64,000 bases of DNA, taken from Saprospiraceae bacterium (GTDB lineage: Bacteria > Bacteroidota > Bacteroidia > Chitinophagales > Saprospiraceae). The notes under the pieces are model-generated. The model saw only the letters and a program-made list of their open reading frames with translations. It made no database searches and was not told where the DNA came from. Numbering within the stretch: the stretch's first letter is position 1; each line of letters begins with the position of its first letter. The stretch lies in the NCBI GenBank assembly GCA_016715465.1, contig JADKAA010000024.1, positions 1,240,001-1,304,000 on the forward strand. Reading direction: 5' to 3'. A program made the position numbers and the translations under genes. This document shows positions 27,051 to 36,366 of this stretch, piece by piece.

Positions 27051-29410
27051 CAAAAAAGCGATTAAATAAAACGCACCAATTTGGTTTGGTCCATTAGATC
27101 ATGTATATCATACCAAGGTTGATTACCTATCGAACACCAACGGTGGGGTAAAGAAAAGTTGTTTGTAATCCCAAAAGGTTCATGTTGCCGTTGCTATAGC
27201 ATATCAGCTCACCTCACTATGGCATATGTCTTTGCTATAATGCCACCCCTTCGGGGTTACGGATATAAGGGCTTTTGTCTTATTAGGATAATGTCACCCC
27301 TTCGGGGTTCGAGAATCTCCTCTTTGTGGAGCGGGTATAATTTATGCCATCCCTTCGGAGTTCAATATAAGGGACGTGGAGCGTTATATAAGTTTCACCC
27401 TTCGTAGTTTGAGATTAACCTCCTTGATTAGCGGGCATGATTTTGTGTCCACCCTTCGGGGTTTTCTGTCTGTGGCATGGTCCCAATTACAACCAGGTCA
27501 ACCCTTCGAGTATCCAGATTAACTTAATTGTTGTGATGAAGAAAAAAAGAAGAGAACGTTCTCACAGGAATCATGCGTTGTGTTCAACAACCAGAAAGCG
27601 ACACCCCATACAACCCCGAAGGGGTGTCATGATTATATCTCCCCAAAAACAACAATCCCAAAGAACCCCGAAGGGGTGACATTATTGCCCCTGCCCACGG
27701 CCAAAATGTCTGCCCAAAGCGATTAATAAAACGCACCTATCTGGTTTGGTCCATTAGATCATGTATATCATTCCAAGGTTGATTACTTATCGAACATCAA
27801 CGGTGGAGTAAAGAAAAGTTGTTTGTAATCCCAAAAGGTTCATGTTGCCGTTGCTATGGCAAATCAGCTCACCTCACCATGGCATAAGTCGTTGCTATAA
27901 TGCCACCCCTTCGGGGTTACGGATATAAGGGCTTTTGTCTTATTAGGATAATGTCACCCCTTCGGGGTTCTAGAATCTCCTCTTTGCGGAGCGGGTATGA
28001 TTTTATGTAACCTCTTTGGGATTCAGGATAGGGGACGTGGAGCGTTATATAAGTTTCACCCCTTCGGGGTTTGAGATTAACCCCCAAAATCCAAAATAAT
28101 TGCCCCCCCATGGGAGGTTTTTAAATGTAAAAACGGGTTGTAAATTGGTTTACATTGCCAATTAAAATTTGGCGAATAATGAATAAAAAAACAGGGAAAT
28201 GATCAATTTGTTTAACACCGGAAGGATGCCATGATTGGATATTCCTCCACAAGGTCAGCCCTAAAAACCCCGAAGGGGTGTCATGATTTTATCTCCCCAA
28301 AAACAACAATCCCAAAGAACCCCGAGGGGGTGACATTATTGCCCCTGCCAACGGCCAAAATGCCTGCCCAAAGCGATTAAATAAAACGCACCAATTTGGT
28401 TTGGTCCTTTAGATCATGTATATCATATATATCATATCAAGGTTGATTACCTATCGAACACCAACCGTGGAGCAAAGAAAAGTGGTTTGTAATCCCAAAA
28501 GGTTCATGTTGCCGTTGCTATGGCAAATCAGCTCACCTCACCATGGCATAAGTCGTTGCTATAATGCCACCCCTTCGGGGTTACGGATATAAGGGCTTTT
28601 GTCTTATTAGGATAATGTCACCCCTTCGGGGTTCGAGAATCTCCTCTTTGTGGAGCGGGTATAATTTATGCCATCCCTTCGGAGTTCAATATAAGGGACG
28701 TGGAGCGTTATATAAGTTTCACCCCTTCGTAGTTTGAGATTAACCTCCTTGATTAGCGGGCATGATTTTGTGTCCACCCTTCGGGGTTTTCTGTCTGTGG
28801 CATGGTCCCAATTACAACCAGGTCAACCCTTCGAGTATCCAGATTAACTTAATTGTTGTGATGAAGAAAAAAAGAAGAGAACGTTCTCACAGGAATCATG
28901 CGTTGTGTTCAACAACCAGAAAGCGACACCCCATACAACCCCGAAGGGGTGTTATGATTATATCTCTACAAAAACAACAATCCTAAAGAACCCCGAAGGG
29001 GTGACATGATTGCCCCTGCCAACGGCCAAAATGTCTGCCCAAAGTGATTAAAAAACACACCGATCTGGTTTGGTGCATTAGATCATGTATATCATTCCAA
29101 GGTTGATTACTTATCGAACATCAACGGTGGAGTAAAGAAAAGTGGTTTTTAATCCTAAAAGGTTCATGTTGCCGTTGCTATGGCAAATCAGCTCACCTCA
29201 CCATGGCATAAGTCGTTGCTATAATGCCACCCCTTCGGGGTTACGGATATAAGGGCTTTTGTCTTATTAGGATAATGTCACCCCCTTCGGGGTTCGAGAA
29301 TCTCCTCTTTGTGGAGCGGGTATAATTTATGCCATCCCTTCGGAGTTCAATATAAGGGACGTGGAGCGTTATATAAGTTTCACCCCTTCGGAGTTTGAGA
29401 TTAACCTCCT
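27051..29410. repeat. Tandem array of four units of about 660 bp with many UUCG hairpins
   Basis: The unit opening GCGATTAA(A)TAAAACGCAC recurs at about 27058, 27720, 28374 and 29043 (spacing 662, 654 and 669). Each unit has several ACCCCTTCGGGGT hairpins (stem ACCCC/GGGGT with a TTCG loop) on one side and AACCCCGAAGGGGTG hairpins on the other. The second unit differs, with a unique insert at about 28081-28250; the fourth is partial. Open frames inside (for instance 27437-27679 and the near-identical 28762-28986) repeat with the unit and show no protein-like conservation pattern, so I do not call them genes. Confidence 0.85.
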
Positions 29411-29451
29411 TAAGGGGGGCAAGGGCGGGTCAATTAAAATGGATTTTACAG

Positions 29452-29475
29452 TAGAGGTTTGATTTATCAAACCCC
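29452..29475. repeat. TTTGATTTATCAAA palindrome
   Basis: Stem GAGGTTTGAT/ATCAAACCCC with a TT loop, about 60 bases beyond the higA stop. Same core as copies at 42188, 43882 (TTTGATTGATCAAA) and 45757. Confidence 0.6.
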
Positions 29476-29533
29476 TACCGGGGGGTTCTTATTTATTGGT
29501 TTCGGATTGATAAAGTAAATCGGTATGCGGTCT

Positions 29534-29821
29534 TTAAACCAAAGTTTCTATAAGTTTCAATTCTTCATGTATGTTAGCCTGTTCCTCTTCGATGTCAAAG
29601 TCGTTTTGGAGGCCAAGCCAAAATTTGGATGATGTTCCAAAATATTTTGCAAGTCTCAAAGCAGTATCAGCTGTTATCCTTCTCCGCCCTTTGATGATTT
29701 GGCTTGTTCTCGTTTGTGGTACACCGATGGCCTGAGAAAGTTTGTATGCTGTAATACCCATGGGTTTCAGGAATTCTTCTTCAAGAATTTCACCGGGATG
29801 TATGTTCTTTAGTTTACTCAT
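29534..29821 (-). CDS. higA: HigA-type antitoxin
   Basis: A 95-residue helix-turn-helix protein. HPGEILEEEFLKPMGITAYKLSQAIGVPQTRTSQIIKGRRRITADTALRLAKYFGTSSKFWLGLQNDFDIEEE is the HigA/VapI signature. It would bind the operator of its own operon and neutralise a HigB ribonuclease. The ATG at 29821 overlaps the 3' end of a truncated higB frame (29814-29951), the usual toxin-first order. With the toxin lacking its first half, this antitoxin is probably an orphan. Confidence 0.92.
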   Translation of the reverse strand: MSKLKNIHPGEILEEEFLKPMGITAYKLSQAIGVPQTRTSQIIKGRRRITADTALRLAKYFGTSSKFWLGLQNDFDIEEEQANIHEELKLIETLV

Positions 29822-29951
29822 GATAATCAGTTATTTGAAGGTTTTTCGCAATATTATTTTGCCAGGTAAACAGGATTCTCCATTGATCATTGATTCGAAT
29901 GCTATAAAAGTTGGTTAGTAACCCTTTTTCGTTTGGTTTTACTAAAACCAT
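29814..29951 (-). pseudogene. higB: higB toxin remnant (C-terminal half)
   Basis: A 45-codon frame ending FYSIRINDQWRILFTWQNN...ITDYHE, which matches the C-terminal half of RelE/ParE-fold HigB toxins (YSIRINDQWRICF...VDYH). The N-terminal strands and helices (about 45 residues) are missing. Its ATG overlaps the stop of the upstream serine-hydrolase gene (TAATG) and its stop overlaps the higA start, so it sits seamlessly between the two, yet it is too short to be an active ribonuclease. Confidence 0.8.
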
Positions 29952-31747
29952 TACGGCTTCCTGATGTTCATTGCCTCAAATACCCGGTCCATCGCCGTGA
30001 GGTCAAATTTTTTATCTTTCAAATAGATATAGTCATCCCGCATGAGGTCTTCGCAAGTGAAGCCGGGCCTAAGTGTCGCCTTGCGATGAGACTGGTAGAT
30101 CTCCATGGCTTTTTCATCATCGCCGTTGAACAGGTATAGGTGGGCCAGGTTGATGGCCATGTTGTGGTCATCGGGATACAGTGCGGCTCCGCGTTGGTAA
30201 TAGGCCAGGGAGGTTTTGAAATTTTTAATCTCCAGCAGGTACCAGCCGATCTCGCCAATCAGGGCGGCGGAAAGCTGCAGCGTGTCGGGCTTGCCTATTT
30301 TATAAGCTGGCGGATAAGATTTTCCATCTGCGGTGCGGGTGAAACCCACAATGTCTCCCTTTTCGTCTTTGATGAATTCCTTGACGGCCCGGAACTCCAA
30401 ATTAAAAAAACTGGTAGGCGAGGTAAAGTGCATCCTGGCGTAAGTCCAGGGTGTGAAAAAATGCCATTCATTGTCCTTTTTGCCTACAGCGGCCCAGGTA
30501 TCGTCATAGCGGTAAATGCCTTCGTAAGTTTGTAAGATGGCATCGTCTACCTCAATGCTCGTCTTTCTTTGCGGCTCGCGGTAAAAATTTTTCCAATCGT
30601 AGGCCTTTGCTACGCTGTTGATCACCTCTGAGAGTATCTTGCCATTTTCGCTGTTTAGAAAAATGGCTACACCATAACCCCCGTCTAGGCTGCCGTAAAA
30701 CTGACCGCAAAAGCCATCATTTCCGGCGCTGTGCTGAAAGTACGAGGCGCCGTCGTGATCTTCTACAAAGGTGCCCATGGCCGCACTGTTGTCGATGTAA
30801 GGGGTGAGGTGCATTTTTACCATGTCGGCATTCAGCACCTTGGAGGCCTTGCCCTGATACGCCAACTGCATGTCGATGATGTACTGGCACAGATCGTTGG
30901 GTGTCATCCAAAGCCCCGCAGCGGCCTGCTCGGGGTAAACGTGGAATTTGCCATCCAGTGCTACTCCGTCGCTGTTGTAAGCCGTAGCGCATTTGGATCG
31001 GATGTCCGCTGCCGGCGGCTGGGCATACGTGCTGTGGACCATGCCGATGGGTTTCAGCACGTTTTCATACATCCATTGTTCGTAAGGCTGCTGCACGATG
31101 TCGGTGAGCATCACCTGGGAAATGGACGTACCACCCCCGGAATACTGATATTTCAAACCCGGTTCAAATTCACTGCGCACCGCCGGTGTGAACGAAGGAT
31201 GAATGCCATCCAGCACCTGCAGCAGGGTAGGGACAGGACCCTTGATTTCGTGACCCGGAAAGCCATGCACGCTCAGTCCCGCGGTGTGGCTCAGCAAATG
31301 CGCCAGCGTGATCTTTTTACCATTGGACAGCGAGTCATAAGGAAATTTCCACGACTTCAGGTACGTATTGATGTCCGTTTGTAAGTCCACCCTGCCATCC
31401 TGCACCAGCTTCAGCATACCCACCGCATTCAACGACTTGGAAATAGACCCCGGCTCAAACAAAGTCTCCGCCGTCACGGGTCTTTGCTCCGCTTCATCCG
31501 CCCAGCCATAACCTTTGGCCCACACGACCTGATGGTCGTGGATGACCGCCAGGCTCAGCCCCTTGATGTTGTACAGGGCCATGCGGTCCAGAATGTTGAC
31601 CGGCTTTTCGTCATTCAGCAGCACGGGTCCGCAGATGTTGTTTTCCACCTCCTGGATCTTGGCTTGGGTTTCGGGGGAGTAGGTGGTTTGGGCAGTGAGG
31701 GGGAAGAAGAGCAGGATGAGGAGAATGGTCAGGTAGCTGTGTTTCAT
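29951..31747 (-). CDS. Serine hydrolase (class C beta-lactamase / DD-peptidase fold) with C-terminal TPR
   Basis: A 598-residue protein with a signal peptide (HSYLTILLILLFFPLTAQ). The beta-lactamase fold has the SxxK nucleophile in EPGSISKSL and the YSG segment in LKYQYSGGGTSISQVML in place of YxN; FQHSAGNDG occupies the KTG-like site. A domain with beta strands follows, and about 90 residues at the C-terminus (GEIGWYLLEIKNFKTSLAYYQRGAALYPDDHNMAINLAHLYLFNGDDEKAMEIYQSHRKA) form two TPR-like repeats. It likely acts on peptides or esters in the periplasm or outside; beta-lactam resistance is not implied. It is followed without a gap by the higB remnant. Confidence 0.85.
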   Translation of the reverse strand: MKHSYLTILLILLFFPLTAQTTYSPETQAKIQEVENNICGPVLLNDEKPVNILDRMALYNIKGLSLAVIHDHQVVWAKGYGWADEAEQRPVTAETLFEPGSISKSLNAVGMLKLVQDGRVDLQTDINTYLKSWKFPYDSLSNGKKITLAHLLSHTAGLSVHGFPGHEIKGPVPTLLQVLDGIHPSFTPAVRSEFEPGLKYQYSGGGTSISQVMLTDIVQQPYEQWMYENVLKPIGMVHSTYAQPPAADIRSKCATAYNSDGVALDGKFHVYPEQAAAGLWMTPNDLCQYIIDMQLAYQGKASKVLNADMVKMHLTPYIDNSAAMGTFVEDHDGASYFQHSAGNDGFCGQFYGSLDGGYGVAIFLNSENGKILSEVINSVAKAYDWKNFYREPQRKTSIEVDDAILQTYEGIYRYDDTWAAVGKKDNEWHFFTPWTYARMHFTSPTSFFNLEFRAVKEFIKDEKGDIVGFTRTADGKSYPPAYKIGKPDTLQLSAALIGEIGWYLLEIKNFKTSLAYYQRGAALYPDDHNMAINLAHLYLFNGDDEKAMEIYQSHRKATLRPGFTCEDLMRDDYIYLKDKKFDLTAMDRVFEAMNIRKP

Positions 31748-31883
31748 GAAGGTTTTGATTTATTAGGGTTAATTGGATTTTGCATCATATGTCTAGTTGG
31801 GAGTAGGATGAATTAACGGTTTGCGTATTGGGAAGGCAGGGTATTCGAAGCACTATCGTGAGGCTAATGTACAAAAGTTTAAT

Positions 31884-31913
31884 AAAAAAGAGCTGAAATT
31901 TGCACTTCAGCCC
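31884..31913 (-). terminator. Terminator of the alpha/beta hydrolase gene
   Basis: On the minus strand GGGCTGAA pairs with TTCAGCTC (one G-U), followed by TTTTTT. It lies about 47 bases after the stop at 31960. Confidence 0.75.
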
Positions 31914-31959
31914 TGCTTTTTAAAATACCTTGGTAGCGGATGCCTTTTTTCTCTTTCTA

Positions 31960-33006
31960 TTATTTCAAATGCATTCTAAAAAAAGTTTCCAATTTATCAA
32001 ACGGAATAACATCTTTTCTATCATATAAATCCACGTGAACCGCATTGGGAATGATCATTAATTCTTTTGGTTCTGATGCTTGTTTATAAATGTCTTCGCT
32101 CATATATCGCGAATGTGCATTTTCACCGGCGATCAATAAAATGGGACTGGGTGAAATTTCATTTAGATGCGCTAAAATCTGACCATTAACCAGGCCAATG
32201 GCAGATGTAGTTGCCCAGGTTCCATTGGAATTGATGGAACGGGAATGAAACCCTCGTGGTGTTTTGTAATAGTCAAAATACTCTTTAATGAATTGAGGCT
32301 CATTGCCTGTCAGTTTATCTTTATTAGGTTGTGCACCATATTCTGGCTGTCCGTTTTCGGCATCTTCCCAACGTTGTTGTGATAATTGTTCCAACATTTT
32401 TGTGCGTTGTTCAACTGTATTGGCATCGTTGTATCCGTTTGACATTACTCTAGGAATATTATACAAACTTGTGGTAGCCACAGCTTTCACTCTTTTATCA
32501 ACCGCAACAGCATTCAAGGCAAATCCTCCAAAACCACAAATTCCGATGATGCCAATTTTATTTCGATCCACATTTTTTTGCAAGCCTAAAAAATCTACAG
32601 CAGCACTAAAATCTTCGGTGTTTATATCAGACGAGGCGATATTCCGCGGTTCGCCACCACTTTCTCCGGTGTACGATGGGTCGAAGGCCACCACCGCAAA
32701 ACCTCTTTCTGCCATTTGATTGGCATACAAACCAGACGATTGTTCTTTTACAGCACCAAAAGGTCCGCTGATGGCCAAAGCGGGTAATTTTTCGTTTCCT
32801 GATTTTTTGGGAAGATATAAATCGCCTGAAAGCGTGATGCCGAAACGGTTTTTGAAAGTAACGGCTGTTCGTGTCACATTGTCGCTTAGTGTGAATGTAT
32901 AATGCTCAGTTGTTTCCATATTTTTTGAATGCACATTTTTGTCTTGTGTAAATGCTTGTCCGAAAGACATCAGAAATGCCATTGCAATGATTGCTATTTT
33001 ATTCAT
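31960..33006 (-). CDS. Alpha/beta hydrolase with a cysteine nucleophile
   Basis: A 348-residue protein with a signal peptide (IIAMAFLMSFGQAFTQ). The nucleophile elbow is IGIICGFGGF-like: GICGFG, with Cys replacing the usual Ser of GxSxG. The acid/His part is LLIAGENAHSRYM...IPNAVHVDLYDR. This resembles the YcjY/dienelactone-hydrolase-type branch. The substrate is unknown. Its ATG at 33006 lies only 11 bases from the left target duplication of the IS4 element; before that insertion the gene followed the cupin stop by 4 bases, so it was a distal gene of the acetyltransferase-cupin-hydrolase operon. Confidence 0.85.
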   Translation of the reverse strand: MNKIAIIAMAFLMSFGQAFTQDKNVHSKNMETTEHYTFTLSDNVTRTAVTFKNRFGITLSGDLYLPKKSGNEKLPALAISGPFGAVKEQSSGLYANQMAERGFAVVAFDPSYTGESGGEPRNIASSDINTEDFSAAVDFLGLQKNVDRNKIGIIGICGFGGFALNAVAVDKRVKAVATTSLYNIPRVMSNGYNDANTVEQRTKMLEQLSQQRWEDAENGQPEYGAQPNKDKLTGNEPQFIKEYFDYYKTPRGFHSRSINSNGTWATTSAIGLVNGQILAHLNEISPSPILLIAGENAHSRYMSEDIYKQASEPKELMIIPNAVHVDLYDRKDVIPFDKLETFFRMHLK

Positions 33007-33016
33007 CTTGTTATTT

Positions 33017-33025
33017 ATTTGAATT
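33017..33025. repeat. Target-site duplication, left copy (ATTTGAATT)
   Basis: Nine bases identical to 34363-34371, directly flanking the IS4-type element. Confidence 0.9.
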
Positions 33026-34362
33026 CACAAGTGTCCAAAATAAAGAAAACGGGACATGTTAGTTTTCCCTATATTTAGGGTTCAAAAAAACAATAAACAT
33101 GTCCCATACAAATATAAGCCTCTTGAGTCAAATTTTGGCATTGGTAAATCGAAATATCTTTGAAAAAACCGTTAAAAATCATGAATCTGATAAACATTCT
33201 AAGGGAATAAACACCTGGACTCATTTAGTAAGTATGATTTTCATGCAATTATCAGGATCAGAGTCTATTCGTGATGTTGCAACTGGTATTTTGAGCGCTA
33301 CAGGCAATCTTAATCATTTAGGCATCAAAAGAGCTCCCTCAAAATCATCCATCAGTTATTTAAATAAGAACAGAGATTCGAAAGTGTTTGAAGACTTGTA
33401 CTTTAAATTATTGGAGAATAGTAATTCGTCCTTAACCAGTACAAGGATGTATGCCAAAAAAATCAAGAATCAGATTTTCATTATGGATTCAACCATTATT
33501 CCGCTTAGCCTTTCCTTATTTGATTGGGCGAAGTTCAGAACAAGTAAAGGGGCGATTAAGCTCCATGCTGTTTTAGACTATGACTCAGGCTTACCAAGCT
33601 ATGCATGTATTAGTGAGGGGAAAAGCACGATGTAAAGGTTGCAAAAGAGCTAGTATTTCCCAAGGGATCGGTAGTTGTGGCCGATAGGGCATATGTTGAC
33701 TTTGATTGGTTAAACGAATTGGACAGCACAGGGGTCTTCTTTGTGACTCGTTTAAAATCTAACGCTCATATTGAGATCGTTAAGTCATTTGCAATCAAAA
33801 GAGGTAACTGCTTTGTTCTATCCGATGAAGAAGTCAAGCTTACAGGCTTTTACACTTCAAAGAAGTACCCAAAAAATCTGAGGGTTGTAAGTGTTTATGA
33901 TGAAAGGAATGACCAAGATATTGTACTTCTAACAAATCAAATGTCTTGGACAGCACAAACCGTTTCTGAACTTTATAGATCAAGATGGGCTGTTGAAACT
34001 TTTTTTAAGCATTTAAAACAACTATTTAGAGTGAAATCGTTTATTGGAACATCTGAGAATGCAGTTCGCATCCAAATGTGGTGCTCAATGATCGCAATAT
34101 TATTATTAAAACTGTTAAAGACGAAGGCAAAATTCAAATGGCATTTATCTAACTTGATTACTTTTATTAGAATCAATCTTTTGTTAAAATTGATCTCTGG
34201 GAATGGCTAAATCATCCATTAATCGACCCCAAAAAACCTCCTGATGAAATACACCTGTTTTCTGGTATCTAGGATTAATTATAAAATTGATAATTTTGAA
34301 CATGTTTACACCAGTAAACACGGGCATCTATTTGTTCTTTTAAAACGTTTTGGACACTTGTG
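33026..34362 (+). mobile_element. IS4-type insertion sequence, 1337 bp
   Basis: Perfect 15-bp terminal inverted repeats CACAAGTGTCCAAAA flank one transposase gene, and a 9-bp direct repeat ATTTGAATT flanks the element. Intact ends and duplication indicate a recent insertion. It separates the 3' end of the cupin gene from the hydrolase gene. Confidence 0.93.
33099..34272 (+). CDS. IS4-family transposase with DUF4372 N-terminus (frame broken twice)
   Basis: The frame 33099-33635 carries the DUF4372-type N-terminus and the first catalytic Asp (IFIMDSTIIPL). It breaks at A4 (33621-33624); one added base continues as EGKKHDVKVAKELVFPKGSVVVADRAYVDFDW, with the second Asp in VVADRAY, then RSRWAVETFFKHLKQ with the catalytic Glu. 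A second break near 34189 is repaired by one T, giving KFDLWEWLNHPLIDPKKPPDEIHLFSGI and a stop at 34272. The reconstructed protein has 391 residues, the normal family length. Either the copy is inactive, or the two single-base losses are sequence errors. Confidence 0.88.
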
Positions 34363-34854
34363 ATTTGAATTATTGATTACATATTGTTCTTCTGTTACTG
34401 CTTCCTTCCATTGCACAATGCCTTTTTCAGTATTTGGAATTATATACAATTGCTGCAAACCCACATCAGCACTCGCTCCATGCCAATGTTTTACATTTGG
34501 CGGGCATTTTACGACATCACCTTTTTTAATAATTTCAATTGGTTTTCCTTCAATTTGATGATAGCCAATTCCATCGGTAATAATTAAAATTTGACCAGCA
34601 GGATGACTGTGCCAATGGCTTCTCGCCCCGGGTTCGAAATAAACGTTGCCCACTAAAGTGTTGTAAATACTATCTGCATCCACCAGAGCCGTTGGATAGG
34701 CATTTCCGGTAAATAAATCGCTGGAACCCTTTTCGCCTTTTGGAAAAATGGTGGTCAATTCTTGTGTGGTTTCTTTCATGGTTGATTTGTTTTGATTGCA
34801 AGCCAATATCATTGTTGAAATGATGATGGCAATTGTTATCTTTTTTATTTTCAT
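34306..34854 (-). CDS. Cupin-domain lipoprotein with an IS-derived C-terminus
   Basis: A lipoprotein signal (IAIIISTMILACNQNKS) precedes one cupin barrel: GARSHWHSHPAGQILIITDGIGYHQIEGKPIEIIKKGDVVKCPPNVKHWHGAS, with the two conserved His-rich motifs that usually hold a metal. Such proteins often accompany carboxymuconolactone decarboxylase-like or oxidoreductase genes; the substrate is unknown. After AVTEEQYVINNSN the last residues (HKCPKRFKRTNRCPCLLV) are encoded by the IS4 right end. Removing the element restores ...NNSNK and TAA, so only the final residue was lost and 18 foreign ones gained. Confidence 0.88.
   Translation of the reverse strand: MKIKKITIAIIISTMILACNQNKSTMKETTQELTTIFPKGEKGSSDLFTGNAYPTALVDADSIYNTLVGNVYFEPGARSHWHSHPAGQILIITDGIGYHQIEGKPIEIIKKGDVVKCPPNVKHWHGASADVGLQQLYIIPNTEKGIVQWKEAVTEEQYVINNSNHKCPKRFKRTNRCPCLLV
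34363..34371. repeat. Target-site duplication, right copy (ATTTGAATT)
   Basis: Identical to 33017-33025; it lies inside the coding region of the cupin gene. Confidence 0.9.
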
Positions 34855-34865
34855 TTTAATATTTA

Positions 34866-35435
34866 CTAGATTTCTTTAATAATTTTCGCAGGAATTCCAC
34901 CAACAACGACATTGTCTGATACATTATTAGAAACCACCGAACCAGCCGCTACAACAGCATTTTCCCCAATGGTAACGCCTTGTAAAATGGTGGCATTGGC
35001 ACCAATCCACGCATTTTTTTTAATGTGGATGGGTTTCGGAATTAGCGATTGTCTTTCTTTTGGATTAAGGGGATGACTTTCGGTGAGCAAACTTACTTTT
35101 GGAGCAATCAGCACATTGTCTTCAATGGTAATTCCGCCCAAATCCAAAAACACACAATCGAAGTTGATGAATACGTTTTTACCAATTTTGGTATGCTTAC
35201 CATAATTGATGTGCAAAGGCGTAAATACCGTTACACTTTCGTGAATTTCTGTCGCGGTAATCTCACTCAATATTGCCCTGATTTGGCTTGGGTTCGATGA
35301 ATTGTTCATCTTTAGTAGCAGACCTTTTGTGACAAAAGAAGCTTCACGCATTTTGTATGCCTGATCATCGTCTGAATTTATGGTTTCTCCGTTTCGTAAT
35401 CTTTCAAAAATATCTTGTGTTTCCATCATTTGCAA
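34866..35435 (-). CDS. Sugar O-acetyltransferase, left-handed beta-helix (Maa/NodL type)
   Basis: A 189-residue protein. The N-terminal segment DIFERLRNGETINSDDDQAYKMREASFVTKGLLLKMN is the maltose-acetyltransferase N-domain. Hexapeptide repeats follow: INYGKHTKIGKNVFINFDCVFLDLGGITIEDNVLIAPKVSLLTESHPLNPKER, with the catalytic His in TESHPL, then IGANATILQGVTIGENAVVAAGSVVSNNV. It transfers acetyl from acetyl-CoA to a sugar or similar alcohol in the cytoplasm. The actual start is one of several nearby ATGs (35435, 35429 or 35426). It leads the operon with the cupin gene, 11 bases apart, and is divergent from the AraC-type gene. Confidence 0.93.
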   Translation of the reverse strand: MQMMETQDIFERLRNGETINSDDDQAYKMREASFVTKGLLLKMNNSSNPSQIRAILSEITATEIHESVTVFTPLHINYGKHTKIGKNVFINFDCVFLDLGGITIEDNVLIAPKVSLLTESHPLNPKERQSLIPKPIHIKKNAWIGANATILQGVTIGENAVVAAGSVVSNNVSDNVVVGGIPAKIIKEI

Positions 35436-35446
35436 TTGTGATGATG

Positions 35447-35454
35447 CAAAATTA
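35447..35454 (-). promoter_or_regulatory. -7 element TAATTTTG of the acetyltransferase operon
   Basis: TAATTTTG on the minus strand fits TAnnTTTG and lies 12 bases before the start at 35435, which favours the ATG at 35429 or 35426. The AraC-type regulator likely binds in the 35455-35540 divergent region. Confidence 0.45.
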
Positions 35455-35542
35455 AATACAAATTATCTTACTTATGTTACAAATAGTACAGCAATAATGT
35501 CAAATATCACTTATTTTAGGCGATGAATTAATTTGTGCTAAA

Positions 35543-36366
35543 ATGGAAGCGATGGAAAAGCCAAAAATCATATTGTTAAATGCTTCGGGAAGTGAAGAGT
35601 TTCCAAAAGATTTTCAGAAAAATACCATACGCATATTTTTTGTCAGCGGGGAAGTACCCGGTTTGTATTCAACGACCGGCCATTTGCCTGCAAACAAGGC
35701 GAATTTATTTTTTGGCTTGCAGATAATAACATTTCTGAACTTAGCTTTTCCAAAAATTTTAGGGCAACCATTTTATTTGTCGATAAACAATTGCTTTCGG
35801 ATAATTTTCCTAACCTTAATACGGCTACAGATGCCATTCTTCATCACAGGGTAAATCCGATTTTGCATCCTGATAAAATTAATAGGGAGCGGATTTTAAA
35901 GAATTTTCAATCGCTTTATTCAAAATCCTTGGAAGCAAATAATCGTTTTTACAATGAAATTTTGAACTTGCAAATGCAACTTTTTATTTTGGAAATGTGG
36001 GATATTTTTATGGATCAACTGGAAAGACGCAATCGAACATTGCAAAGCGGCACATTGTACGAACGTTTTGTTCATCTGTTGGAACTCTATTGCATGAAAA
36101 ACCGGGAAGTGCAATTTTACAGCGATCAACTACACATCACCCCAAAATATCTCAATCAAATCTGCAAAGCCAATACAGGAATCACAGCTTCGCAATGGAT
36201 ACAACGATACGCCAAAGACCGGATTGTTTTACTGCTGGAAAACAAAAGCCTGAATATTTCAGAAATTTCCGATGAAATGGGTTTTTCCAGTCATTCGTTT
36301 TTTACGAGGTATGTGAAAAAAGTTTTAGGTGTAAGTCCAAGTGAATATAGAAATCGGGTGAAGTAG
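35543..36366 (+). CDS. AraC-family transcriptional regulator (one-base frame break)
   Basis: Two frames (35543 onward and 35791-36366) are one 274-residue regulator. One T added to the T6 run at about 35635-35641 joins KNTIRIFFCQRGSTRFVFNDRPFACKQGEFIFWLADNNISELSF to DKQLLSDNFPNLNTATDAIL. The N-terminal half is a sensor domain of cupin type. The C-terminal half has the double helix-turn-helix (REVQFYSDQLHITPKYLNQICKANTGITASQWIQRYAKDRIVLLL and LNISEISDEMGFSSHSFFTRYVKKVLGVSPSEYR). It is divergent from the acetyltransferase-cupin-hydrolase operon and probably controls it. ATG at 35552 is an equally good start. Confidence 0.88.

Noticed and set aside
27437..27679. 80-codon Arg-rich frame inside the 660-bp array (and its twin at 28762)
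   Set aside because: Moves with the repeat unit, spans UUCG hairpins and ends at arbitrary points; better seen as non-coding.
27051..29410. CRISPR array
   Set aside because: Repeats are far too long (about 660 bp) and nested, spacers are not unique, and no cas genes are in the window.
29951..31747. Beta-lactam resistance gene
   Set aside because: The fold and SxxK motif are shared with many esterases and peptidases; the TPR tail and lack of typical lactamase context do not support a resistance call.
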